Of a stretch of 64,000 bases of DNA, positions 48,001-58,490 are shown piece after piece. This DNA is from Harmothoe impar (lineage: Eukaryota; Annelida; Polychaeta; Phyllodocida; Polynoidae). The notes beneath the pieces were generated by a model. It worked only from the letters and a program-made list of their open reading frames with translations, searched no databases and was not told the DNA's origin. The stretch is taken from contig OX381710.1 in NCBI GenBank assembly GCA_947462335.1, positions 23,963,772 to 24,027,771 on the forward strand, given 5' to 3'. Both the position numbers and the translations under genes were made by a program. Numbering within the stretch: the first letter of the stretch is position 1; each line of letters starts with the position of its first letter.

Positions 48001-51000
48001 AGGGCCGGGTCCCCCTATTTTATTTTATTTTTAGAAAATGTTGCTATTTTCCAGTTAAAAAAAGGGAAAATCCGACCGGCCGGGTCTGCTTTGTCAGACC
48101 ATGTTACCGGAAACCAACCTTTTTTCTTTTTTGGCCTTAGCTTGCTTTCTATTCACTTCTATCCAGGGGCAACAAAACGTGTTGAGAAATGGGGGGGGGG
48201 CAATCTAGAGGGCTAGTACTGTGCCTCTATAATGCATGGGTACTCAAAAGTTTGAGTGTGTCACCGTATCACTTTTTAGGAGAGACATTGCATGTCACTG
48301 GGCCACTTTTTAAGAGAGATGGTGTCATTTTTTATGCATTTAAGAATATTATAGGAGCTTATTGAAATGTGTCTATCCATCAAATATTATCCCTTAATAT
48401 CCAAATACAAGATCTCCTATGCTTAAGCACTAGGTGTCCGTATCCAATGCCCCCCATTGAATACAATATGGTCGTATTCAATGGGCTAAGAAAAAGTAGC
48501 ATTTCCTTCATTAAATGGCATCAAATAAAAAAATAAACACAGATGCCAACTTCATTGATACCCCTCTGATGTATTTCACTTCGTGGGATACTGCCCCAGC
48601 CCCCACTTGTGAAATACAACAGAGATGGTATCAATGGGCGTTGGCATTTGTCTATGTATTTAAACCTTTTGTAAACTTTTATATGGAACACTTCCCCCTC
48701 CCGCTGGTTAGGCAAAGCCTGGGGGTTGGGGTTCTCAAATCTATAGTTAATGTAGGTATATAGCTGGACCTCTGATGAAAAGATTACGATTGGCCAGAGG
48801 GATTTTGCTCAAAGGCTGCCCTTGTGTATACAAAATATACTAAGTGTGGTGCCTGTACCGAATTTTGAAAAAATAATAACCTAGGAAACACACTTAATAG
48901 TCTCACCCACACCCACCTGCTCACCCCAAATCTTTTAATTAGTTAATCAATCAATCCAATAACCCTAACCCTGAGTCATTTGTGATGTAAATCACACGTT
49001 CAAGCTTTTCTTTTTTAGCTCTAACTTTGGTTCTAGTTGGAATATTTGAAAAATTCTTTCAGTTTTGGAAAGCTTATGCGCCATAGGGCGCACCTGTAGG
49101 GATTTCGATGCGCCATTTAGGATTCTAATGCGTAAATTGCGCGCTGCGCGGCCCTGTCAAAACCCCTGCAAATAGCCCCTCTCTATATGTACACATGTAA
49201 ATTTAAAGATGAATTTATCATGAATCTTTTCTGTTCTCAAACACATGGGAGTCACCTGTGTTATTACTAAGGTATGGATTTATGTTAGTTTCAGCTGACT
49301 CAATATGACCTAGAACTATACAATCATTGATTTATTACAAGTATATAGTACTAATATATGGGTGATAACATCTTCCACACTCCCCTGGCCACACCACCCG
49401 CTGTTCACTTATTGTGTAGGCCTACACAGACAATGCACATACCAGTTACAGATACATTTAAGACACAGCCCCATCAAGGAGAGGACTAAGACCAGTAGCC
49501 CCATGATGGTCAGGTATGCACGAGCTTATCAGTGGCGCCTTACCAAAGTGAGTACTGGATACACTAATGGACATACAAATCATACCGTGTGTAAAACTGT
49601 AATACGGACAGTACGATATGCAGACTGTTACTCAGTGGTACACCCAGTGAACTTGTATGTGGACAAGGATTTAAGTTGGTCCAAACTTGTAATTATCAGC
49701 GAACCTTTTGTCAAATTGTTATAATGTGAGGCAATAGACACATACATGTACATGTACTTATATTACCTTGCTTGATGAGCTTTCAAAGTACATGTATAGT
49801 CATAATGAAGCCGTCATATTAAATACCCCCAACCCTGGATGGGTGTGGATCCTGCCCTGGATGAGGGGGGTGAGGGGTGTATGAGCAGGGACAGGTGGTG
49901 GCCACAGTACCACCTGTGTTACTGTTATTCATGCCCAGCCATTAACCCACACGGGTATTTGTTCACTAGTCTCGTATCCCAAGCTGATCCTGAGGTCTAG
50001 TTGGAGTGAATGTGGTCATATTCAACAAGGCAGCTACTGGCTGGGTGTTACCCTCAGAGATGCCCATCAGCTATCTCTGTCCCTTTACCATATATACACT
50101 AAAGAGCTATTCAATGGAAGAGGGTATATAGCTACAGCCTGCGAATGAAACCAATTATATGGTACTCACATAGAGAAAAGCAAGCATGTAAATATTAAAT
50201 GTAACTTGTACTAGCCATCCCATATTGACTTATGGTGGATAGGAATCCACTAGGAAAGAGTGGCTTCACCAGTTTTCCTTCTCATACCAGTTAGTGTGGC
50301 CATTGTGCTACAATTGGCTGGGTGTGGGAACAGTAATGGCCATGTGAGGTCACCATGTGAGGTTTACAAAGTGTATTGATCATGGTAACTATGTCAAGTC
50401 ATGTCTCACCAACTGCTGTCATCAGATCAATAGGTTTATAATACACAGCAAGAGGCTAAGCAAATGACATGTTTATCTCGAATCTATATACTATAGATCA
50501 ATGCAGCCGGAAGTGGTAGAATATCTGAGGAGTGGTTTACTTCTTTATAAGGTGTGAATTTAAATACCATACCATAAATGACATATAATGCTTGATACAG
50601 ATCTATTGCTTCTGCAGTACATGTTCTCTGGTTATATCTTGGTAAAATCTAGTAAAAGAAATAACAGTATTCTGCATGCGACAGTACAGTCTGTTTTCAG
50701 TAGCCATAGCAGTGTTTTCATATCATACTGTATGAGTTTTGCCATTTTTTAAGACCTCGTGTTACATTTGTTATTTGTTTTGGTTGTTTCTGATACACTT
50801 CGCCCTGAACTGAGATTCGAATATCAGTCAACCAGGTACTTATACTCTCTCACTTCCTCTAGACATTGTCTATCAGAGTAGAGCTCCAGTCTAGATGAAG
50901 TCCTGAGCCTATGTGGGGAGGTGAACCACATACTTTATCATATACAGGAAAAGTCCAAGCACTGATCCTTGAAGGACACTAAACTTTACATTTTTGGTTG

Positions 51001-54000
51001 AACAAATATCATCCATTTCTGTGTATTGTCGTCTGTTTTTTAGATATGACCCCACCCATGATAGAAAGTCAGAGTGTATACAGAGTTTCGAAATTGTTTG
51101 TAAAAGTAGACCATGATGTATGTTGTCAAATGCTTTGCACAGGTCCACAAATGTATAAACGGCATTAGAATGTCCATAGTCTCTTTATCAAAGACAGTTT
51201 ATCCTGCTGGTTTCAGGGTAAGACGTGCTGCGTGCTGGGAGGCTGCGGCTTCCTGGGGAGACACCTGGTGGAGACGCTGTTAGACAGGGGGTACTCCGTC
51301 AATGTCTTCGACATCCGGTCTACGTTTGAAGATGAGCGGGCTTCCTTCTACATTGGTGACATATGTAAACAGGAGGTAAATAATTCATGTTAAAAAACAC
51401 CTCATATACACCCCCAGATCCAGATGACTGAAGTTCTGTATTTATATATGATAGCCATAGGCAGCGGTAGACACTAACTTTTTCAGCTCTGGGCCACCCG
51501 GGCCCGTAGCTCCAGAAATCTATGGGCCCGCAACTTCAGGTGTGGGCCCGGGAACAAATTTCACTTTTTTAATGAGAAGGTCATATATTTTCCTGATTTA
51601 TCTATGTTAAGGATGCAATCAAATTGGCTCATTTGCTCTCATTTTCCTCTTTCAAACGACATATTACATGCCTATACCTGTCAGGTATATTCCCCTCAAA
51701 CATCTTGCAAAATCCCTGTGGGCCACCCGGGCCCATGAGAAGGTAATTCTGTAGAAATCTACGGGCCCTGACCCAAAATTACGGGCCATTGGCTCCCGGG
51801 CCAGCGTTAGTGTCTACCCCTGCATAGGGACACTTGCATATAATAGATACAAAGTATTAATGCCTTTATTTGAGGTACGGCCCAACATCCTCGTTATTTA
51901 TCTTAGTGACAAATAGAAGGGACAAATTATTCATCATCCACATATGATTGTGTCATGCCGTCTCCCCTTGCTGTCTTCAAAGATGTCGTATTGTTCTTCA
52001 GGACCTGCTGCCAGCACTAACAGGCTGTTACGTGGTGTTTAACTGCGCCACCCCCTCCCCCCTCAGTCACAACAAGGAGCTCTTCTACAAGGTCAACTAT
52101 GGCGGTACCCAGGTCCTCATGGAGGCTTGTAAGAAGGCTGGGGTTAAGGTAGGTCCCTCACGGTTATAGCACTTATAATGACTTTATCTTAAATGGTACT
52201 TTTCTTATATAAACTTTCCTTATATTAGAAACATTCTATGATATGGTACTTTTCTTTCGTAATATGCATTAGGGCAAAGTTGTTATTAAAGCACAGATCA
52301 AAGAAGTAAGAGGATCCAAGAAGTCAGTCTTCACAAACATGATTCAAATCTAGAATAGTGTAATACATACATGCTGTAAACCACACCCAAAAGCTACTGT
52401 TCATGGGTTTAGATTTTTTTGGTGAAGATAATTTCTTAAACAAAAAAAAGAAGATATGATAACATCTTCAATTATTGTGGCCTAATTGTACAGCGGCTGG
52501 TGCTGACGAGCAGTGCTAGTGTGGTGTACGAGGGGAAGGACATCGTTAACGGGGACGAACTGCTGCCGTTTGCTGCCACCCCTATGGACTATTACACAGA
52601 GACCAAGATTCTACAGGAGAAAGTGAGCTTAATTTTATCATTTGTCTTTTAATATACGATGTATCATATTGGTTACTCTAAGGTTCCCGTAATTTGGATT
52701 ATTACCCAGGAGTATCTGTATCAGGACAACGTACAGTAGCCAGCCTTTTCATCAGGGTCGCTTTTGTGATTCGTCAAGTTATTGACAGTATACAGCACAT
52801 CAGGTTGCTGCTTGAGGTGGCCACTGGCCGCCTCGGCCCCATGGTGTAATTGGCACCGCATGATGCGATCAGATAAACCTCTGGACTCCAGAGGAGGGTC
52901 AACTTCAAAGAGATAATGAGATTACTGCCTGTATATATTATGGACCGGAGTATGGTATTGATGTATTGATATTTCTTAAAACCCAATATAGTATTGAAAG
53001 AAAATGGGTATCAGTATCTCCTTGACTTCAGCTTTCCAACAGTGAAAGAATTTTTCAAATATTCCTATTAGAAGCTGGGTTAGGTCAACCCAACTATCAT
53101 AACCATATAAATAATATTTCATTTTTACCCTATTTTATTTTACATATACTTATACATATTGAGATCCTATATGTAAAGTTTCCCTTGTGACATTGAAAAA
53201 CAATGATGACAAGTGAACCACTCCATACAGAGTGATGACACACAGTTACATAACCACCAGATGTTTATGCAGCCTCCTGGCCAACCCTGGCCACCACAGG
53301 AGGTCGGGGGCAGGTCCCCTCCATCCCAGTTGGGGAGGTTTTGTATCTCATATGCTGGGGATTGTTGATTTCTCATTTGGAAACTGGAGGTAGGGACCAA
53401 AATTTGAAAAAGCACATTTAGGCTTCTCGATATTCAACATTTTCATGCCGCCAGCCCCCCCTACTTTTGTCGCAGTATTTTGCATTTGACCTAAAATATT
53501 ACGGCTCAAGTCTTCTTTTTTTTTACAGAAGTTTACAGGTATGATACAGTAAAATCTCGTTATAAGGAGCACCTTTAGGAAAGTCCAGACAAAGAAGCCC
53601 TCCCCCTCCCCCCTCCCCTCACAGGTCCGCACCTACATCCCTGTAGGCTGCCCACATCACAGGAAAGTCCTGACAAGAAGCCCTCCCCCTCCCCCCCTCC
53701 CGTCACAGGTCCGCACCTACATCCCTGTAGGCTGCAGGGAAGTCCTGACAAAGGCTGGTCCCCACAGCACCACATGTAGGATATGTGAGATTTTACCTTA
53801 TTTCAAACAAAAAAACTTACTGTCTTGAAAATATTTGCTCCTTATAAAACGATTTTTGGCTAGAAATGGTCATTCTAATAGTGATTTTTTACTAAAGAAA
53901 AGTATAGAAAAAGCAAATGTGCTCCTTATAACCGTCTGCTCCTTATAACCGTCCTCCTTATAACGAGATTTCACTGTAATACATTGTTGTTTCAGCTTAC

Positions 54001-55770
54001 TCTGGAAGCTAACGGTCCTGACCTGCAGACAATAGCCATCCGGCCACACGGCATCTTCGGGCCCCGCGACCCACACCTCCTCCCCACCACCATCCGCACT
54101 GCACGGGCAGGCAAACTCAAGTTCACTATAGGGTCAGTTCCAACTCCTTGTGACTATACATGGGTAAAAATCGACACGTATGACATGGCGACACAGGGGG
54201 TTGTAAAGATCGACACGTGCGACACGGGGGGTTTAAAAATCGACGGACACAGTTAAATAGGCCATAATGCATTAGATTAAAATTGACACAGCGACACGGC
54301 CCTCTTGCTAAAAATCGACACGGCGACACGGTCAAAATATTGGGCACCCATGTATAGTCACCTCCTTAACATGATCTATTAAAAGCTAGAGGATAAAGCA
54401 ACACCTATAATACAAATGCACTTTCAACATCCCAGATTCACCATGGTGCCCATCTTCAAAAGTCTCAGTTTTAGAATCCGTGTGAAAGTAGTAGGATGTC
54501 ATAAGAAGATGCCATTTTGATAACACAATGACAAGAAGTTTCTTGTTTTCAGGGACGGTAAGAACATGGTTGACTTTACGTACGTGGAGAACGTGGTGCA
54601 CGGCCACATTGTGGCGGCAGAGAGCCTGCAGCCGGGATGTCCCTCCGCCGGCAAGGTACGTCATACAGAGAAGCCACTTTTCCTGCTTTTGCAGGAATTC
54701 CTGCATTTTCACTTAAATTTCTGTATTGAAAATTGTTACTTTCCTATAAAAAATATCGTTGAAAGTATGAGTTTTTCCTACTTTTTGTCGACCAGGGAGT
54801 GGCATCTTTGGTCATTTAACACCGTGTAGCTCTAGGGCCCTGACATGGAATACATGTACATGTATTCTTTACGGTAGTTCAGTCATTCAGGCACACACGC
54901 TGGTCGCGGTAGTAGTAGTAGTATATGGACACCTAAGGTTGATGCAGGCGACATGCCGGCACATTGCACGACAGGCACAGAAAAAGTCAGTTAATCAGTT
55001 TAGATAGATTAATACTGGTAGGTCTTAAATAATACCTATACAAATTTACAAGTCAGTAGTGTGACTGCACTGCCATTAATATTCAATCAGATCAATGTCA
55101 TATGCAATTGCCAACGATAGTCATTCTATGCTCTGGTCGTGGTATTAGTAGTATATGGAAATGTAGGGTTGTTGCAGGCTCCATGCCGAAAAAATAGGCC
55201 CAGAAGAAACACGGGGGCCCTAATACTAATTTAACTGACTTAAGTTTTACCAATACAAATGTCGTAGTCAGACTGTATTGGCAATAATAGTGATAAACTC
55301 AGATATACTAATTTTATCGAATTATAGAGAAAACGCGCATCACAGATGTATTACCAGCGCACTGCACCACACTCTATTTAGTCATTTCAAGTAAGATTAT
55401 GTAAATACATAAATATTGCCCTCTTTACCAGGCGTACAACATCACTAACGACGAGCCGGTGTACTTCTGGGGCTTCCTGTCGCGGCTACTGACCGGCCTG
55501 GGGTACGCCGCCCCCCGCTACCACCTCCCCTACATGCTCATCTACATCATAGCCCTCCTCCTGCGGGCCGTCACCCTCCTCCTGAGTCCCATTAAGGACA
55601 TCAGGGTCACCTTCACCCCCATGACGGTAGCCCTGGCCGGCACGCACCACTTCTACAGCTGTGAGGCCGCCAAGCGGGACCTAGGCTACAAGCCTATCGT
55701 TACTGTGGACAAGGGCATCACCCTCACCTTGGCCAGCTTCCCACACTTGAAGAACGGCGCTACAGGATAA
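45033..55770 (+). CDS. NSDHL: Sterol-4-alpha-carboxylate 3-dehydrogenase, decarboxylating (NSDHL)
   Basis: ER/lipid-droplet enzyme that oxidises and decarboxylates C4-carboxysterols during C4-demethylation in sterol synthesis, using NAD(P). Coding exons: 45033-45044 (MSGQ), 51217-51375, 52002-52148, 52494-52622, 53996-54132, 54553-54655, 55432-55770; GT/AG sites and phases agree. The model has 341 residues, shorter than mammals (about 362-373) because the N-terminal extension is missing. Visible: nucleotide-binding GGCGFLG at 12-18, the short-chain dehydrogenase pair Y140-x3-K144 in [11 protein letters not shown] with SSAS at 112-115, then [31 protein letters not shown] and a hydrophobic membrane segment at about 262-281. 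The first exon is inferred from its CAG/GTGAGT donor, phase 0 match and position opposite centrin; all other exons are firm. Confidence 0.93.
46265..46496. mobile_element. TAGGC(C)AAAAAAA family MITE, NSDHL intron 1
   Basis: taggcaaaaaaaaggtttgt with tttcaggttacccgaccgacc-type sequence at the left is mirrored, imperfectly, by gaccgaccatacaacact and tttttttagcctta at the right. No coding frame. Confidence 0.6.
46925..47133. mobile_element. CCGTAAAACCTC element (pogo/Tc1-like MITE), NSDHL intron 1
   Basis: TA-CCGTAAAACCTCTCTGATA at the left is matched by atcagaggttttac-aata at the right; inner words such as ataagccgacctc repeat several times. About 210 bp, with no coding frame. Confidence 0.7.
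47945..48139. mobile_element. TTAGGCCAAAAAAA...TTTTTTGGCCTTA MITE, NSDHL intron 1
   Basis: ttaggccaaaaaaaaaagag, gtttccggtaacccgaccgg and ctagcaaaacagggcc at the left are mirrored by ccggccgggtctgc, gttaccggaaaccaacc and cttttttggcctta at the right. About 195 bp, a well-preserved member of the 30861 family. Confidence 0.85.
50909..51180 (-). pseudogene. LINE reverse transcriptase fragment in NSDHL intron 1
   Basis: The minus frame reads [17 protein letters not shown], then [12 protein letters not shown] and [13 protein letters not shown]. These match the DLSKAFDTVxHxxLL, WFxSYLxNRxQ and PQGSVLGPLLFLI blocks of non-LTR retrotransposon reverse transcriptases. The catalytic YxDD and everything outside this block are absent. 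It is antisense to NSDHL and ends about 40 bases before exon 2. Confidence 0.8.
51461..51823. mobile_element. GCAGGGGTAGACACTAAC inverted-repeat element, NSDHL intron 2
   Basis: The left 18 bases (gcagcggtagacactaac, 51461-51478) are the reverse complement of the right end (51806-51823) with one mismatch. If the ends are read as CAG...CTG, the flanks are catagg on both sides, a possible 6-base target duplication. The interior repeats gggccacccgggccc and (t/a)cgggccc words. Non-coding. Confidence 0.75.
52833..52914 (+). other. tRNA-Gln-like remnant
   Basis: ccccatggtgtaattggcac matches the 5' half of tRNA-Gln (box A region), and ctctggactccagag resembles its anticodon stem-loop, but about 15 extra bases lie between them. 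The B box (gggtcaacttcaaag) is only approximate, and no closed acceptor stem is seen. Probably a tRNA pseudogene or the head of a degraded SINE, within NSDHL intron 4. Confidence 0.35.
53547..53976. mobile_element. pogo/Tc1-like MITE ending 19 bp before NSDHL exon 5
   Basis: It starts TA-CAGTAAAATCTCGTTATA and ends TATAACGAGATTTCACTG-TA; the 23-base arms differ at one position and TA flanks both ends. The interior contains a tandem duplication of about 90 bases (two copies of aagtcc(a/t)gacaa...ctacatccctgtaggctgc, 53579-53740). The right end leaves only 19 bases to the splice acceptor of exon 5. Confidence 0.85.
54150..54361. mobile_element. MITE with perfect 16-bp inverted ends, 17 bp after NSDHL exon 5
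   Basis: GTGACTATACATGGGT (54150-54165) is exactly inverted at 54346-54361. The flanks are ctcctt on both sides, a 6-base target duplication. The interior is made of four or five copies of aaaaatcgacacg(g/t)-type and gcgacacgg words. 212 bp, non-coding, starting 17 bases after the end of exon 5. Confidence 0.9.
54898..55270. repeat. Diverged direct duplication, about 232-bp period, NSDHL intron 6
   Basis: ctggtcgcggtagtagtagt...tatatggacacctaaggttg (from 54899) recurs as ctggtcgtggtattagtagtatatgg...gtagggttg (from 55132), followed in both by a gcagg...catgccg word and, further on, a gtcagtagtgtgact/gtcgtagtcagact word. Confidence 0.55.
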
Positions 55771-55807
55771 CAGACAGATAATCTGGATCTATGGCAGAAT
55801 CATAGAC

Positions 55808-55983
55808 TTTTACCCTTTGAGGGCGTCATGATATATCATACCGGTTCTTCATGAGAGTATCAACCCCGTAGGGTCGGCATGATGCATGAATGTAGCTATG
55901 GCGAGTAGACACATCAGGGCAGCATACATGCATCATGACACCAAGAGGCATAGCGCATTGAATCATCATGCTGTCCTGGGCTA
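55808..55983. mobile_element. piggyBac-like MITE copy 5, just after the NSDHL stop
   Basis: Left end ttttaccctttgagggcgtc, core gatgcatgaatgtagctatgg / agcatacatgcatcatgac, right end catgctgtcctgggctaag. The ends have diverged. It begins 38 bases past the stop codon, so it probably lies in the 3' UTR. Confidence 0.65.
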
Positions 55984-58490
55984 AGGATGATTGTTTTCTT
56001 TAATTGTGGGTAATTTGTAGGAGTGGTTGGGCGACTGAGACGATGTTAATGGTATGCATGATACTAGTAGGTAATTTTAGGCACTATACATATATACCTC
56101 TATATTTTACTGCTTGTGGATAAGGGAGGACAACTAGTCACATTTAGCCGTCCTAATACATTCCAACTATCCAACTACAGGTCTTTCAACTATATAATGC
56201 ATACGTGTGCCAGTGTGTACATTTTGAAAGGAATAGTTTCAAATGGGCATTATTGCAACTGGTGCTTGTATTTCGTTCCATCACTATTTACCCGTTAAGT
56301 GCCACATATTGCTTTAATTTAATATGCCCATTGTCTTTATGATGCATGAATGCAGCCCTGACTATTATTTCGCCCTTGCTGCATTCATGCATCATCAGGC
56401 ATATAGTATATTGATACATTATGCGGCCGTTAAATGGTTAACTTTTTCCATATAGATATTTATTGACAAATGAAACATATTGTTGATGATGTAATATATG
56501 AATTTATTAATAACAATCAGTAATAAAATCATGGATAATGTTGGAATGAGAGATATTCCACACGTACTACATGTAGTAACCTTTTTATCTTCATTGTGAA
56601 CACATCACCCGTGAACATAATTATACTACAATGTTTAGACTTTGGGAGAAAATACATGAATCATATACTGCAGGGTCAGTATTTTGTTCGCGACTCTGGA
56701 TTTTGCAAAAACTTAGATGAATAAATACAATGTAGATACAAGTCAAAATGCACACAAGTCTTCTTTTGTTAAACCGGTCCCGCGTTATACATCTACATTT
56801 GGTATGACAGCCCTCTTTTTCTCTTTGGTTTTCCAATGTTTACAGTGCTAACCTTATCGCTGACATTTGTAAACAGATCTTAAGAGGTAATGCTATATGT
56901 AATATAGGAGAAATACCCGCACCCATACCATATTCTAGATACATTATGAATGCTTACATCGAAATCTGGAAATTGCTTATATTTTCCTATGAAAAGTCTA
57001 CTTCCTTTGGTTTCCACTGGAAGATACTGGAGATCGTCTAAATTTCATTAACATTGGCACGTTTCTATTCAATTGTGCAAGTAGCTATAATACATATCGC
57101 TCGTGGTCAGTGAGTTCTGATGAAACTTAAATGTTGGTGTTAGATATTGCTTGTTGAACATGGATTACATGTATACATTACATATATAATTAATCTGATT
57201 AATTCCCGGTGTTAAATATGTTAAAGGTGTGCCAGTTATGCTTGTACTAAAAAGGAAGTACAATACAGTTTAACGGTGAAGATATGCTACGAAATAATAA
57301 CATTGTAAAGAAATTCATTAACAAAAACTTAGTAAAAAGAAATCAAAATCGCAAAAATGAATCATTTTGCACAAAACTATCATGGGTTTCTTGCTCTCAA
57401 GCCAAGGTTCCGAGACGAATATCGCCTGAACGGCTATCTTACACTTTACATACAATATGTACATATACCTATGTATATACATATTCAACACTTTATACAT
57501 ATCTACTGTATATAACTGCAAACCGATGGTCTATACTGCAGTTCTTGACCCAATCAGTATTAACGATAGAACAAGTCAGTATGTAAATAGCGACAGATTA
57601 ATAAGAAAAAACATGAAACATATTTTAGGTCCAACGGCGTGTCATTGATTCCATCCATACTTTACACCTACGTATGACTCCTCCCTATGGAAATTGTTAA
57701 AGTTTTGGTAAACACACAGCGCAAGGATCTTCTGTATCGGAACACGCTTGGTTGGTTAGGTTTCCTAGCGTCAAGTAAATGCGGTACACACACTTATCCA
57801 GTCTAATGATGTCTTTGAATCCGATACGTTCTAACAAGCTAAATGACAGAAATAGAAAGGGAATGAATAGCAGACTTATGTTCTGTACTTAATACATCAT
57901 CCTTTATATCCATGGTAATCCGATGGATTAAAGATTTGTATTATACCTATTAGAATTATCAATATGATAGTCTACATACATCTTTTGCACATAATCTACT
58001 GACGATTGTTAGTAAAATTTCACTACTAAATAATGTGAAAGTTTCGAAAATTCTTTTCTATATTCCATTGTTTGATCTTGGTTCAGTTTTCTTTGTGTTG
58101 GTACACTTGGATATATCTCAGTTGAAATGGACATACATGACACGTTAAGTGTGGACTACACCAATTGAGCTGAGGTCCCAGCCTGGGACTCTCCACCACC
58201 AAAGATACTATAGCATACATGCAAAGTATCCCCGCATAATAAATAACACTCAGGGAGAGCTCCCCAGTTTATATTTCTATTATACAGTTAATAAGATCAA
58301 TATAAGTAGAGAAAGGTAAGTATTGGGAAGCGCTAGTAATCACAGGGACCATCACAGAGTAATAGAAGAGTGAGATCCACGACGACGGACACCAGCAGAG
58401 GCACAGGCAACCCCCGTGTCGCCCCCTGGACGCAGGTGCAGCAACTGCGACATGACTCTTTAGTTCTTGCCTCAGGAGAGAGGTGGCGCC
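55984..58490. other. Intergenic stretch between NSDHL and MICU
   Basis: AT-rich, without recognised exons. It should hold the ends of both convergent transcripts: an AATAAA occurs at about 56522 on the plus strand. The 100-residue open frame at 57284-57586 shows only low-complexity Tyr/Thr content. Confidence 0.45.
56287..56441. mobile_element. piggyBac-like MITE copy 6 (short, single core)
   Basis: Left end tttacccgttaagtgcc, right end gcggccgttaaatggttaa. The core atgatgcatgaatgcagccc ... gctgcattcatgcatcat is a near-perfect palindrome. At 155 bp it is the shortest clear member. Confidence 0.85.

Noticed and set aside
48958..48975. Telomere-like aaccctaaccctgag
   Set aside because: Only two CCCTAA-type units; part of the dispersed TTTACATCACAAATGA repeat rather than telomeric sequence.
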